DNA of 64,000 bases from DASZWJ01 sp963813895 (GTDB lineage: Bacteria > Pseudomonadota > Gammaproteobacteria > JAURND01), in NCBI GenBank assembly GCA_963813895.1, contig CAWFAS010000003.1, positions 558,001 to 622,000 of the forward strand. Direction: 5' to 3'. The translations under genes and the position numbers were made by a program. The notes below the pieces were generated by a model that had not been told where the DNA came from, did no database searches, and saw only the letters and a program-made list of their open reading frames with translations. Positions 43,999-52,257 of the stretch are shown one piece after another; within the stretch, counting starts at the first letter, position 1, and each line of letters starts with the position of its first letter.

Positions 43999-44360
43999 GA
44001 TTCTCTCCTAACTGACCACCGCCCATTGCGGGTAATAAGCCGGGTTTTCCAGATAAAACTTAATATAGAGGTCCCCAGCTTTTTAAAAAATAATTGCCGA
44101 TAATAACCATAGGGTTTGCCGTATTTTAGCCGTTGCAAGCGGCCTAATAAAAAACGGGTAGCATGGACTAATGAGATCAGAGTCAACGCACAACCAATGG
44201 ACGCATACCCTATAAACAGCCAGGTTAATAATGAAAATATGAAACCACCCAGCACCAGATACCCACAACTGACTACCAATAACTCGAACAACGTGCAGTC
44301 TTTATAAATAGGCATTTTGTGATTGACATGGTTGAGCAGCATCTGGATTATTTCCATCAA
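43995..44360 (-). CDS. TraL-like conjugative transfer membrane protein (TIGR03750)
   Basis: A 121-residue inner-membrane protein. Two helices (LLVVSCGYLVLGGFIFSLLT and ASIGCALTLISLVHATRFLL) are followed by a basic C-terminal tail (LKYGKPYGYYRQLFFKKLG). It matches DUF3487/TIGR03750, the GI-type equivalent of TraL/VirB3. It is placed between the TraA-like DUF2976 and TraE-like genes, as in other GI-type systems, with four-base overlaps on both sides. Confidence 0.87.
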   Translation of the reverse strand: MMEIIQMLLNHVNHKMPIYKDCTLFELLVVSCGYLVLGGFIFSLLTWLFIGYASIGCALTLISLVHATRFLLGRLQRLKYGKPYGYYRQLFFKKLGTSILSFIWKTRLITRNGRWSVRRES

Positions 44361-44722
44361 GTTTGTTGTGGAATAATCAGATAACCGCCATACAGTAACC
44401 CAGCACCAATAGCAGCAGCAGCTACCGCAACAGCGGAGTGCTTAAAGAAATGTCCTATATCCTGTCTTTCTTGTGATGTATGATAGGCTTTGAAAATTCC
44501 AAACGCAGCTCCCGCTACGATCATTGTCCCCAGAACAATTAAAGCGTAACTTAATGTCTTGTATGACAGAGTTCCGCCGACATCAATCCAGTCAGTAGTA
44601 CCATCTTTGGCAATGTCACTATCTGGAGGCTTTGGTAAATCAGCCCAAACTGGCAAAGTCACTGCATAAGCAGTAAGTAAATAAAATCCTTGCTTGATTC
44701 GATGCAAACTGCGTTTCAACAT
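44357..44722 (-). CDS. Conjugative transfer protein TIGR03745 (DUF2976), pilin-like
   Basis: A 121-residue protein. A signal sequence (GFYLLTAYAVTLPVWADLP) precedes a short polar segment, then two membrane helices: YALIVLGTMIVAGAAFGIFK and AVAVAAAAIGAGLLYGGYLI. Size and two-helix design resemble conjugative pilins (TraA/VirB2), and TIGR03745 members sit at the pilin position in GI-type operons. That it forms the pilus is inferred from position. AGGAG precedes the ATG. Confidence 0.85.
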   Translation of the reverse strand: MLKRSLHRIKQGFYLLTAYAVTLPVWADLPKPPDSDIAKDGTTDWIDVGGTLSYKTLSYALIVLGTMIVAGAAFGIFKAYHTSQERQDIGHFFKHSAVAVAAAAIGAGLLYGGYLIIPQQT

Positions 44723-44740
44723 ATTTTTCTCCTGTAAAAA

Positions 44741-44983
44741 TTAACTGATAAACACTAACGTCACGGCGATCGCAACGATAAACATAATCCGTAACAACTG
44801 GCGGTGTGCATCAAACATATCCACGTCATGATGGCGAAAATGGTGGATTTTGCTGTAAACACAAGCAGCTGCCCAAATAAAAACCAAAACCAATAAAATA
44901 CTGCGCACCGTTAAACTGAGTTCACTGGCTGATACACCGGCAGCTACTTGTAATGCCTCAATTGCGCTGGACGTTGCAGTCAT
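44741..44983 (-). CDS. ICE membrane protein, PFL_4701 family (DUF3262)
   Basis: An 80-residue protein with two membrane helices (SILLVLVFIWAAACVYSKIH and QLLRIMFIVAIAVTLVFIS) joined by a short charged loop containing HHDVDMFD. It matches TIGR03758. It lies between the RAQPRD gene and the pilin-like gene, as usual, and could be an accessory of the pilus base. Overlaps the RAQPRD gene by four bases. Confidence 0.87.
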   Translation of the reverse strand: MTATSSAIEALQVAAGVSASELSLTVRSILLVLVFIWAAACVYSKIHHFRHHDVDMFDAHRQLLRIMFIVAIAVTLVFIS

Positions 44984-45351
44984 GAATGGGAATCCTGTGA
45001 GAGATTATTTTTATCAAGATAATCTCCGCGAATCACATTAAATGACCTTGGTTCCACTGCAGCGTGATCTAGCTTTTGTCGGATCCCAGCTTTGATAGTC
45101 TGTACATCGTCTAATAATCCGTTGTGCAATTGCCCTTTAGCATCGTGCCAAACAGTATAATGAAATTGAATGCGTAAATTTTTCGGCTGCTCTCGCTCTG
45201 CTGCTAAAATCAGCGGGGTCATGGCATTAAGCTGATTGAGCAGTTGCACCAAATAGCTACGTTCTTGTTCTGGTGAGGCAAAAGCACTACTGACCGCACA
45301 ACACAGAGTGAATACCAGAATTTTGCTGATTTTATTCACAATCCACCTCAA
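44980..45351 (-). CDS. RAQPRD-family ICE protein
   Basis: A 123-residue exported protein with signal (ILVFTLCCAVSSAFASP). The mature part starts EQERSYLVQLLNQLNAMTPL and continues with LRIQFHYTVWHDAKGQ and VQTIKAGIRQKLD, the pattern of the RAQPRD family (PF09686), named after a motif that here reads REQPKN. Its role in GI-type conjugation is unknown; it is periplasmic. It overlaps neighbours on both sides. Confidence 0.85.
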   Translation of the reverse strand: MRWIVNKISKILVFTLCCAVSSAFASPEQERSYLVQLLNQLNAMTPLILAAEREQPKNLRIQFHYTVWHDAKGQLHNGLLDDVQTIKAGIRQKLDHAAVEPRSFNVIRGDYLDKNNLSQDSHS

Positions 45352-46076
45352 ACATATTTCTTAAAAGACTTAGCACCAAACTGTGTGATCAATCCCAAAA
45401 TCATCGCTGATGGCACAAGAAACCATTGCGGTGATACAGGCCAGGGCAATACCAAATACATCAATAGCGGGACGAAAAACCAAAAACTGCTGCCTCTTTT
45501 TAATTCGTGGAATAACAAAGTGCTTTCACGCGCACCTTGAAATTTACGGATATCGCGCTGCACCAAGCCATCCACTAATCCCAAACCCAAACACAACAGA
45601 AAAAGAGGCAGCGCTAATAAAAACATAAAAACCCTGGTTAGAATGATTCCAGTTACACCCCAAAGCAGCGGCAGAATCTCGCTGCGGATGGTTTGCCAAA
45701 CCGGTTGCAGCGGCTTTTTGAGCCGCGGCGTTTGAACATTCAGTCGTTGCATTTCCTGCTGCAGAGAAGCGAAATCCTGGTTTAACTGTGTCTTCGGATT
45801 TATCAACTGCAGTAATTGCTGCAAGCGCGAATAATTATTTTGATTACCAAATAAAGTATGTTGTTTTAATAGGCGGATATTGGTATCCAAAATGGCATTC
45901 ATTGCTGGATAACCCATTTCATTTTTGTGAACGATGCGGTAAATCCCAAAACCTAATAGCAATATCAGCCAAGCAAACACACTCATTAAAATCAGATGCA
46001 CCCCAATTGAAAGTAACATCCCTAACAATCCACGGCGTTTGCGCTGAGTTTTTTCCGGGGCTTTGCTGACCGCCAT
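45348..46076 (-). CDS. ICE membrane protein, PFL_4697 family (DUF4400)
   Basis: A 242-residue inner-membrane protein. A basic start (KTQRKRRGLLGML) leads into a long hydrophobic segment (HLILMSVFAWLILLLGFGIY). A periplasmic region of about 90 residues and three further helices (VFMFLLALPLFLLCLGLGLV, WFFVPLLMYLVLPWPVSP, LVPSAMILGLITQFGAKSF) follow, with VDGLVQRDIRKFQGARES between them, the family mark. It matches TIGR03747. Its role is not established. Confidence 0.86.
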   Translation of the reverse strand: MAVSKAPEKTQRKRRGLLGMLLSIGVHLILMSVFAWLILLLGFGIYRIVHKNEMGYPAMNAILDTNIRLLKQHTLFGNQNNYSRLQQLLQLINPKTQLNQDFASLQQEMQRLNVQTPRLKKPLQPVWQTIRSEILPLLWGVTGIILTRVFMFLLALPLFLLCLGLGLVDGLVQRDIRKFQGARESTLLFHELKRGSSFWFFVPLLMYLVLPWPVSPQWFLVPSAMILGLITQFGAKSFKKYV

Positions 46077-46864
46077 TACAAATCCCAGACAGAGACAGCT
46101 CGAGATTGGCCATTCCTTACCAGTAATAAAAAGGGGGGTTTTAAATCCGCCGGTCTATTTTTAAAACGTTCATCGTCATGGTTGAGGGTAATTCGTCCGC
46201 TACTTACTAAATTGCTCGGTACGTTGTTAACCATTGCCCAGTGGCGAATGGCGTTATTATCTGTGCTGCCGGTGCAATAAATATCTAGGCTAATTTGGGT
46301 ATTGGATTGCAGTAAACCCAGCAGTTTGGGTAACACTGCCAAATCCAATCCTTGTTGAATATTTTCAAATAAGGCCAGCCGATCACCTGGCTGCAGTGCA
46401 CTCTGATTTTTACTATGCGTGCTCATGGGGTTAAATACCGATTTATCAAAATCTTTAATCATGGGTTCGTCAGGATATAAGCGGCGCATGGCCATAAACA
46501 CCGCCTGATTGAAAGCCAATTCACGCGCCACTTTGTCATGCTCTTGCCGGGCAACGATTTCAGCAAAATGTCGTTGCTCTTCTGATGTTTCCGCGCGCAT
46601 ACCTAGTACCGCCGGTGGCGTCATATGTGCATACCATAGGCCGTCGGCACCCTGCATCCACTGTTTATACTGCTCCCATTCCTGCTCGGTTAATCTCCAA
46701 TCCTGCGCAGATCCAGCAGTGGTAGTTTTTTCCTGTGTATTCTCTGTCACGGTGGATTGTTCTTGTGAATTAGCGATATCATCTGCCTGAATCGATGCAT
46801 TCCAACTCAAAACAAAGACAAAAATTCCTGCACACAGATAGATTATTTTTTTACAAGGTTTCAT
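46076..46864 (-). CDS. ICE protein, PFL_4693 family
   Basis: A 262-residue exported protein with signal (IIYLCAGIFVFVLSWNASIQ). It matches TIGR03759: LTEQEWEQYKQWMQGADGLW, followed by LGMRAETSEEQRHFAEIVAR and HDKVARELAFNQAVFMAMRR. The C-terminal half is a small alpha-beta domain (ISLDIYCTGSTDNNAIRHWA, then NVPSNLVSSGRITLNHDD) of thioredoxin-like appearance without the cysteine pair. Periplasmic, function unknown. It overlaps the next gene by one base (TAATG). Confidence 0.86.
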   Translation of the reverse strand: MKPCKKIIYLCAGIFVFVLSWNASIQADDIANSQEQSTVTENTQEKTTTAGSAQDWRLTEQEWEQYKQWMQGADGLWYAHMTPPAVLGMRAETSEEQRHFAEIVARQEHDKVARELAFNQAVFMAMRRLYPDEPMIKDFDKSVFNPMSTHSKNQSALQPGDRLALFENIQQGLDLAVLPKLLGLLQSNTQISLDIYCTGSTDNNAIRHWAMVNNVPSNLVSSGRITLNHDDERFKNRPADLKPPFLLLVRNGQSRAVSVWDL

Positions 46865-47544
46865 GCCGTCTGCTCTGAGAGTATGATTTTCACGTACTGG
46901 CCTCGAGCATTAGCTAACTCGACAGTTTGCGTATCATAGTCTGCACTGACTATTTTCCAGGTGGCTAAGGAATCACCTATACCTAAAGGCGCGATGTGAT
47001 GGTTATAGTCAACGGAAATAAAAGGCTGTTCGGAGATCATGTCTAACGACACCACATGAAACGGTAATTTTTTAGCATCTATATATTTTTTACTGATTGA
47101 TTGCGCTGCCATAGTTTGTGATAGGTCGCCTAAGTTTGTCTGCATATCGGATAATTGAGCTGATAACTTTTGGATGTCGGTATTTTTTGCAGTCTCTGCG
47201 ACTTCTTTTTCGATGTCGGTTAACTCGGCATCTAGACGGCCCAGAGCAGTTTTCAACTCCGATGGGTTAGATGATGTGGAGGAAAGTTGTTGCACTTGAT
47301 TGTGTAGGTCACTGAGTTCACTCAAGATCAACAGACTGCGTTTGTTAGTTATACTGGTTGTTTGATCGGCACCGTGGTTCTCATGCATTACGTAAAATAA
47401 CGTAGTCAAAGAAAGTAGCGCACTGAAAAGTAATGTGAAAAAAAGTCCATAATTTTTTATTGAATCGCTGCAATGCCATTGTTTGTCTTTCAACAACTGG
47501 AGCAGGGATTTTATTTTGACTGATTCATTAGCGGGAGAGTTCAT
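46861..47544 (-). CDS. Membrane-anchored coiled-coil protein of the conjugation operon
   Basis: A 227-residue protein. One membrane helix (YGLFFTLLFSALLSLTTLFY) is followed by an extended coiled coil (65-145: LLILSELSDLHNQVQQLSS, LGRLDAELTDIEKEVAETA) and a small C-terminal beta domain (155-225: LPFHVVSLDMISEQPFISVD, LGIGDSLATWKIVSAD). The shape resembles PilO/PilP-like or TcpQ-like scaffold proteins. It lies between PilL and the PFL_4693 protein, where an alternative component of the pilus platform would be expected. The family is not recognised. Confidence 0.65.
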   Translation of the reverse strand: MNSPANESVKIKSLLQLLKDKQWHCSDSIKNYGLFFTLLFSALLSLTTLFYVMHENHGADQTTSITNKRSLLILSELSDLHNQVQQLSSTSSNPSELKTALGRLDAELTDIEKEVAETAKNTDIQKLSAQLSDMQTNLGDLSQTMAAQSISKKYIDAKKLPFHVVSLDMISEQPFISVDYNHHIAPLGIGDSLATWKIVSADYDTQTVELANARGQYVKIILSEQTA

Positions 47545-47550
47545 ACGACC

Positions 47551-47985
47551 TTATCCTTTATGCCAGGTAATATCCGGTTTCAGCTTAAAGTTGATTTCAC
47601 GATTGAGAGGATCCTGCATCAAAGTAAATGCAGGACCTGCCAGGGTGATTAATCCGTCTTTTAAACTCATGGGGCCAAAATTACGGTCAACTAAGGGCAA
47701 CGGTTTTCGTAGCGTATTTTTCATGGCTACGCTTTGTCTGGCATCGTCAACCAGGCTATAGCCGCTATATCGCAACAAGTAATTCATGGCGTCGCCAATG
47801 GTTTGAACTGCTTGGGGAAAACGCACCTGGATGATTTGTGATAACAAATTGACTTGTGCGCTGCTTGGTTTATTATCGACCGAAAGGTAACGTCCTACTG
47901 TCATATTACCCGTTTGTGCAAAGGCAGAAGATGTAACAACAATGAGCATCATGGCTACTATTCCCAATTTATTTTTGTATCGCAT
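47551..47985 (-). CDS. pilL: PilL N-domain protein (TIGR03748)
   Basis: A 144-residue exported protein with signal (GIVAMMLIVVTSSAFAQ). The mature part has GRYLSVDNKPSSAQVNLLSQ, then IIQVRFPQAVQTIGDAMNYL and LRYSGYSL, which is the PilL N-terminal region of GI-type ICEs. It ends with a repeat-like segment (GPMSLKDGLITLAGPAFTL) seen in secretin-associated domains. It is probably periplasmic and linked to the pilus outer-membrane part. It stands at the head of the transfer genes, 7 bases before the next gene. Confidence 0.83.
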   Translation of the reverse strand: MRYKNKLGIVAMMLIVVTSSAFAQTGNMTVGRYLSVDNKPSSAQVNLLSQIIQVRFPQAVQTIGDAMNYLLRYSGYSLVDDARQSVAMKNTLRKPLPLVDRNFGPMSLKDGLITLAGPAFTLMQDPLNREINFKLKPDITWHKG

Positions 47986-48108
47986 AAATTTCTCGTTGAA
48001 ATTTTTTTAGATAATTAAAAAATTTAATAAACAAATTTTAAGAGTTATTTTTGATAATGAGAATACCCCAGATCAGGGGACAAGAATGGCCATGAAGAGA
48101 AGATCATT

Positions 48109-48498
48109 TTATTTTTTCTTATCGGAAATTTGTAAATATCCTCGTTGCAAGGAGATAAAAAATGCCTGTGTTCTATTTCTAACCTGTAGCTTTTTATGTA
48201 TTCGCTTTAAGTAAGATGATAGGGTATTAGAGGTGATATTTAACAAGGTGGCGCATTGTTCAGGACTTTTACCTGTAGCTAATAAAATCAGGCATAGCAT
48301 TTCCCTTATACTTAAAGGATTATTTTTAACTATGCCTGGAATGATACCTAACTCTTCAGCCAGAATGTCCTGCAAAGCAGCTACTGTGTTCTCAGGTAGT
48401 AGTTTGTGATGTGCAACTTCATTACCTCCAAATATGGCAATTATTTTTTGTTCAAAAGTGATGTTATCCTTTGGCGCCTGTATAATAAATTGCTCCAT
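48109..48498 (-). CDS. LuxR-type HTH transcriptional regulator
   Basis: A 129-residue protein. The C-terminal 60 residues form a LuxR/NarL helix-turn-helix: LSIREMLCLILLATGKSPEQ, then CATLLNITSNTLSSYLKRIH and KKLQVRNRTQAFF. The N-terminal half has no receiver or ligand-binding domain recognised. Its place between replication-type genes and the pilL-led transfer genes suggests control of transfer. It is four bases from the preceding gene, so it belongs to the upstream regulatory operon. The 120-bp gap after it is the likely promoter of the transfer genes. Confidence 0.78.
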   Translation of the reverse strand: MEQFIIQAPKDNITFEQKIIAIFGGNEVAHHKLLPENTVAALQDILAEELGIIPGIVKNNPLSIREMLCLILLATGKSPEQCATLLNITSNTLSSYLKRIHKKLQVRNRTQAFFISLQRGYLQISDKKK

Positions 48499-48501
48499 GA
48501 T

Positions 48502-49179
48502 TTAACTCTTTTTTTCAGGTAGGTTAGAAACTTCTTGAGATGACAAATCCTGCAAAGCAGATGAGTCATTTCCCAATAATAAGACATCTCTATGTATCAG
48601 CGCATTAGCATCAGTGCCTAGCTGATACACCTGATGGGCTTTTTTCTTGTCTCCAATCAATACCGGCGGTGGCTCTTCATAACCTTGTAAACTATTTTGC
48701 CAAGCTAGACGACCACTTAATTTTTTTGGATATTCTGCAGGTGGATGTAGCACATAAGCTGCGTAAAGTTTTTTAAATTCATGGCCTTTAAATTTCAATT
48801 CATCCAAGGTCGTTTCACACAAGCATATCCATCCTCCTAAATCATCAATAACGCGATGCAGAATCGCGTCGTCGAATACTAGGGAATCATAACTGCCTAT
48901 ACACTTTATAATCTTCAGGACATGGGTCCAGGCTTTCAGAGCTTGGGTTTCAGTGCTGCCCTCGATATAACGCAACACTTCCGTCGCCTGCGGCATGAAA
49001 TGCCCTTTGTCAGGATTTTGAGTGGTGCAGGCATACAAGGCTTTTTTCACCTCAGCAAATTCAAACCGTTCCAATGTTTGCCAGTAGCGTTCAATGGCAA
49101 ACTCATTTAAGGATTGGCCATAGGACAGACTTAAAGCCATTAGCAATTCTACAAATTCCGGCATTTCTTCGCTTTGCAT
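48502..49179 (-). CDS. Replication-associated protein, DUF6475-like
   Basis: A 225-residue soluble protein. The N-terminal 80 residues (MPEFVELLMALSLSYGQSLN, IERYWQTLERFEFAEVKKAL, NPDKGHFMPQATEVLRYIEG) and the block DDAILHRVIDDLGGWICLCE match phage and island proteins annotated as DUF6475, which sit beside replication initiator genes. A helicase-loader-like role is a reasonable guess. It shares one base with the gene before it, a DnaT/O-like protein, and is 3 bases from the LuxR-type gene. The C-terminal 60 residues are low-complexity. Confidence 0.65.
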   Translation of the reverse strand: MQSEEMPEFVELLMALSLSYGQSLNEFAIERYWQTLERFEFAEVKKALYACTTQNPDKGHFMPQATEVLRYIEGSTETQALKAWTHVLKIIKCIGSYDSLVFDDAILHRVIDDLGGWICLCETTLDELKFKGHEFKKLYAAYVLHPPAEYPKKLSGRLAWQNSLQGYEEPPPVLIGDKKKAHQVYQLGTDANALIHRDVLLLGNDSSALQDLSSQEVSNLPEKKS

Positions 49180-50297
49180 CAGGTTTTTTCTCCCGCTATT
49201 TTTTTGTTGAGCCAGTTTTTGCCGGCATTGACGTTTTCTCGCAGCAGCTTGTCGGATGTGTTCGGTGGGCAGGGTGGATTGTGATGATGGCGCATGAACC
49301 GTTCAATCTGGTCGCTATCCCGCAGTATCACATGCAGCCCATCGTATCGTTGGCCACGATCATTATCCCCCATGTTATGCGGAGTTTTAGCGCAACCACT
49401 GATGGCATCACACAACTGCGCTACGGAGTAGCCGCGTTGCAATGCCTGTGAAATTAAGCGCTGGCGTTTGGCATCCAGTAGCGCTTGTGAATGGTTGAGG
49501 GTGGTTTTCCAGAAATTAAAAACCTGGAAGACCTGGGCAGAACCCACCGGCCTCCGTCGCGCTGGCGCGACAATGTTTCGGTTACTCCCCAGTTCCCCCT
49601 GTTTTTCCATTTCCTTTTCCACATCCAGCTCCAGTTCCACTTCCCGTTCCACTTCCACTTCCACTTCCACTTCCACTTCCAGCGATGCAGGCATCTGCAT
49701 TTCACGTGCAGGCATGTGCATTGCATGTGCTTGCATATGCATTTCAGGGTGGAGCGGACTTAGATCTTTTTGATTGCTTGTATCTTGCTGATTTATTTTG
49801 AAATTTTCTGTTACCGCAGAGGATTTCATTGAGAGTACGGTTAAAGGTTCAGGTGTTACAGAGTTTGATATTGGCATTGCAGGAGTCTGTTCGTGCAATG
49901 CAGAATATTGCATATGCATCTCTGTGGCTTGCTCATAAGGGGTTGGTTCGTATTCGGATTGTTGGGGATTGGGTAATTTAGATATTGGTTCGTGTTTGTT
50001 AATGGATTGGTGCTGGTGCCAGGAAGGGATACAGCCATAATTTTTACCATGCGCCATGTATTTTTTAATAAACCCGGCAGCCCATAAAGCGTTCAAGATT
50101 TCTGCAAAATCAATATCGTCATATGGCAAAATATCTAGTTTTAATGAACGCGGTTCCCATCGGAAACGCCCTTCCCGGTCACAGCAAGTGAATAAAGCAA
50201 TGAAGGCCAGCCGCAATGGGAGCTGATATTTTTTCTCGGTTTCAAATAGGTGCTCATGACGAAATAGTTCGGGTTTGACAGTGCGGATTTTACCCAT
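49179..50297 (-). CDS. Replication initiator-like protein with VE-repeat linker
   Basis: A 372-residue protein. The N-terminal domain (1-110: MGKIRTVKPELFRHEHLFE, LRLAFIALFTCCDREGRFRW, ILNALWAAGFIKKYMAHGKN) is the winged-helix type seen in phage replication proteins. A long low-complexity linker (120-250) includes alternating V-E pairs followed by EVELELDVEKEMEKQGELG. A C-terminal domain (270-345: FNFWKTTLNHSQALLDAKRQ, LQRGYSVAQLCDAISGCAKT) resembles the DNA-binding region of DnaT/phage O-like proteins. It probably opens an origin or loads the helicase for the element. The linker comes from a hexanucleotide repeat. Confidence 0.7.
   Translation of the reverse strand: MGKIRTVKPELFRHEHLFETEKKYQLPLRLAFIALFTCCDREGRFRWEPRSLKLDILPYDDIDFAEILNALWAAGFIKKYMAHGKNYGCIPSWHQHQSINKHEPISKLPNPQQSEYEPTPYEQATEMHMQYSALHEQTPAMPISNSVTPEPLTVLSMKSSAVTENFKINQQDTSNQKDLSPLHPEMHMQAHAMHMPAREMQMPASLEVEVEVEVEVEREVELELDVEKEMEKQGELGSNRNIVAPARRRPVGSAQVFQVFNFWKTTLNHSQALLDAKRQRLISQALQRGYSVAQLCDAISGCAKTPHNMGDNDRGQRYDGLHVILRDSDQIERFMRHHHNPPCPPNTSDKLLRENVNAGKNWLNKKIAGEKT
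49643..49682 (-). repeat. Hexanucleotide tandem repeat in the replication gene
   Basis: About six units of TGGAAG (minus strand) encode the V-E repeats. Unit changes of 6 bases keep the frame, so repeat number can vary without breaking the gene. Confidence 0.8.
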
Positions 50298-50319
50298 GAT
50301 TTTCTCCAGTTAGATTTGA

Positions 50320-51282
50320 CTATGGCTGTCCGTTGAATTTACCAAGCTTAATAAGTGCCTGATGTTGCATCTCATTTGATAACTTGGCGATGTGATTAGC
50401 TTTGGAAATAGTACAATACTGATAATCCATTGCTTGAATAAGTTGTGGAATTCCTTTTGCAACCGTCTCCTTGGCTAAACCGTAAAGAAAATGACTACTG
50501 AAACCAGCGATATTAGCTGCTACTTTTCGAGTTTCTAACCCTCGCGCAACTTGTGGATAGCTATCCACAAGCTTTAATTTTCTTGGCTTGACCTGATGGG
50601 GATAATTGATATCTGAACCGACATTAACTTCCGCAGCTTTCTGCGGAAGTTCCAAATCTGTTCTTCTCCCCCTTCGATTACCAAGTTCACGCTCTATAGC
50701 CAAACCAATGGCCACCTTTTCACTTATTGGCAATGCTTCAATTAACTTTGCGATCAACACCTTCCCGCTAATTACATCAGGCAAATTTAGCTTGTGAACA
50801 TGAATATATTTTCTTCCCAACGAAAAATTAGCTCGCACACGGCATTCACAGGTAATCAATTCATTATTCATATTGATAAATACGGGATTGTGTAAATCAT
50901 TTTCGCTCAGCATGAGATTTTCATTATTTTTATAGATAGGACAGCAAAAGCTATTCCACTGAATTTCTTTTATAGGAATTTGAACTGCAGGAAATTGTGT
51001 ATAAAACAGGATCGATTCAGCCATACGATAAATTTCCAGATGATTGTGGCTTAACTCCTTTAGCGGAATAGTCCCTTTCGTCAGGAAAAATATCTTGAGC
51101 ATCAGGAAATCAGGCAGATTTCTTAAACCATTTAACCAATGACCAATCGTGGATCTGGAGACGTCAAGCACCTTCGCAAGAGCTTCTTGCGAGCCAAAGT
51201 ATTTAATGGCTTTGTGGAGTCCCCTAGGGTGTGTCATTAACCTGTGTGTCCATGAAAGAAATTTATTCCTTCCGTGGCTCAC
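50320..51282 (-). CDS. YdaS-type HTH regulator fused to a ParB-like domain
   Basis: A 320-residue protein. The N-terminal 75 residues form a YdaS/Cro-like helix-turn-helix (LHKAIKYFGSQEALAKVLDV, SRSTIGHWLNGLRNLP). The middle (100-170) has a ParB-like flavour (AVQIPIKEIQWN, NPVFINMNNELITCECRV). The C-terminal half contains LPISEKVAIGLAIERELGNR, RGRRTDLELPQ, ETRKVAANIAGFSSHFLY and PQLIQAMDYQYCTISKANHI, typical of phage-type ParB-like proteins. It heads the island's long minus-strand gene set and probably represses or partitions it. A perfect palindrome lies 18 bases upstream of its start. Confidence 0.72.
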   Translation of the reverse strand: MSHGRNKFLSWTHRLMTHPRGLHKAIKYFGSQEALAKVLDVSRSTIGHWLNGLRNLPDFLMLKIFFLTKGTIPLKELSHNHLEIYRMAESILFYTQFPAVQIPIKEIQWNSFCCPIYKNNENLMLSENDLHNPVFINMNNELITCECRVRANFSLGRKYIHVHKLNLPDVISGKVLIAKLIEALPISEKVAIGLAIERELGNRRGRRTDLELPQKAAEVNVGSDINYPHQVKPRKLKLVDSYPQVARGLETRKVAANIAGFSSHFLYGLAKETVAKGIPQLIQAMDYQYCTISKANHIAKLSNEMQHQALIKLGKFNGQP

Positions 51283-51299
51283 ATGTTAGATGTGAAATT

Positions 51300-51315
51300 C
51301 GCTACATTTGTAGCG
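51300..51315 (+). promoter_or_regulatory. Operator-like palindrome upstream of the YdaS/ParB regulator
   Basis: CGCTACATTTGTAGCG: 7-bp arms around TT. It begins 18 bp upstream of the regulator's ATG and a variant occurs at 28838-28853. Autoregulation is likely. Confidence 0.7.
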
Positions 51316-51605
51316 AGTTTGCAGGCTAGAGTATCGGTCGTAGCAGATGAGATTTATTTAAAGTTGAAATATGAAAAAAACTGGCAATTATACAACGTCA
51401 GTTTGACTTATTCACTACCGTAATAATGTGATTTTTTTAATTTGTGGGTGACAACAAAAAAAGCAAAATTTTTTATTTTAATACCATTACTTTTAAATCT
51501 CTATACCGTAATTTTATTAATAAAAAAATGTGCGCTATGACTTAAACATCTTCCTTGCCCCCCTGAACAAATAAGCTTGTGGAGAAATACACGCTACTGA
51601 TTCCT

Positions 51606-51779
51606 CGACTCATAAGATTAAGGGATGCTTCATTCTATTTAGGAATTGATAGAAACCGTTTTGATGACGAAGTCAGGCCCTAGACGATTGAAATTCCTAC
51701 CAGAGTCCGGGGTTTGACTGGCCTTGTTGACAGCTGAGTAAAAGCGGCTATAGATAGCGAATACTTACAGAGGCCTGGC
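51606..51779 (+). pseudogene. AlpA-like integrase-associated protein, decayed
   Basis: The plus-strand frame reads RLIRLRDASFYLGIDRNRFD, then DEVRP, a stop codon, and TIEIPTRVRGLTGLVDS with another stop. This matches small AlpA-like proteins that are encoded next to phage-type integrases (pattern AYLGMDRNRFNAEVRP, TEIPIG). No start codon is left and two stops interrupt it, so it is a relic. It shows that another integrative element once ended or was inserted here. Confidence 0.5.
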
Positions 51780-51843
51780 ATAACAAACTCACTGCTAGTG
51801 ATTTTGTTGAATGCCCGTAGAGGCAAGGAGCTTCACTCGCAAA

Positions 51844-52196
51844 CTCGACGCTAAAAATTTTTGACCCGCCGTTGCTAATAAAAATTGATCCACCCCTTCT
51901 CATGAACAAAGTTCATCCGTAGTCTGCCATTTCCAGTCAACGAAATCCCCTCACCTATGCTCTGACAGACCACAAATAGCTCTATGACTGGGTAATATTC
52001 ATTATATGCTGGCGATCTACCGAATAGCTCATTTTGTGTTTTTAGTAAAATACGGCTACTTTTATGGTGAAATGGATGTGCGGGACTTTTGCGGGGATCA
52101 GTATGACACGGTTGGGTCCGGCTAGGCCAATTGTAGTGGGCTCCCGGGTTAAAAAACAATTTAAAATCAATATGTTACAAAATTAAATGCGGGTTT
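51844..52196 (+). repeat. 353-bp direct repeat, left copy
   Basis: Matches 55136-55489 along its length with scattered substitutions and short indels (roughly nine in ten bases). It starts CTCGACGCTAAAAATTTTTG and ends AATTAAATGCGGGTTT. The start, read on the minus strand, recalls the right end of IS21-family elements (GGATCAATTTTTATTAGC). A minus-strand frame of 94 codons is kept, but no protein family was recognised. Confidence 0.85.
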
Positions 52197-52257
52197 TAAA
52201 ACCTCCGGCTCTTTGCCGACGTGTCCGATTAATTGAACGAAATTTCAAAGATGACAT
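52183..52257 (-). pseudogene. Gene remnant with an intact leader, cut by the 353-bp repeat
   Basis: ATG 52257, preceded by AGGAG, opens a frame of 25 codons (MSSLKFRSINRTRRQRAGGF) whose last codons lie inside the 353-bp repeat. The upstream leader has the same elements as the ssb and radC leaders. The original gene was evidently truncated when the repeat arrived, so its function cannot be told. Confidence 0.6.

Noticed and set aside
49454..49773. Antisense and alternative frames over the replication gene with S/T- or K/W-rich repeats
   Set aside because: All come from the TGGAAG repeat read in other frames. The minus-strand gene at 49179-50297 has domains and a proper start.
51875..52159. 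A 94-codon minus-strand frame within the 353-bp repeat
   Set aside because: It is open in the left copy, but the right copy differs by indels that break it, and no family is recognised. It was not called as a gene.
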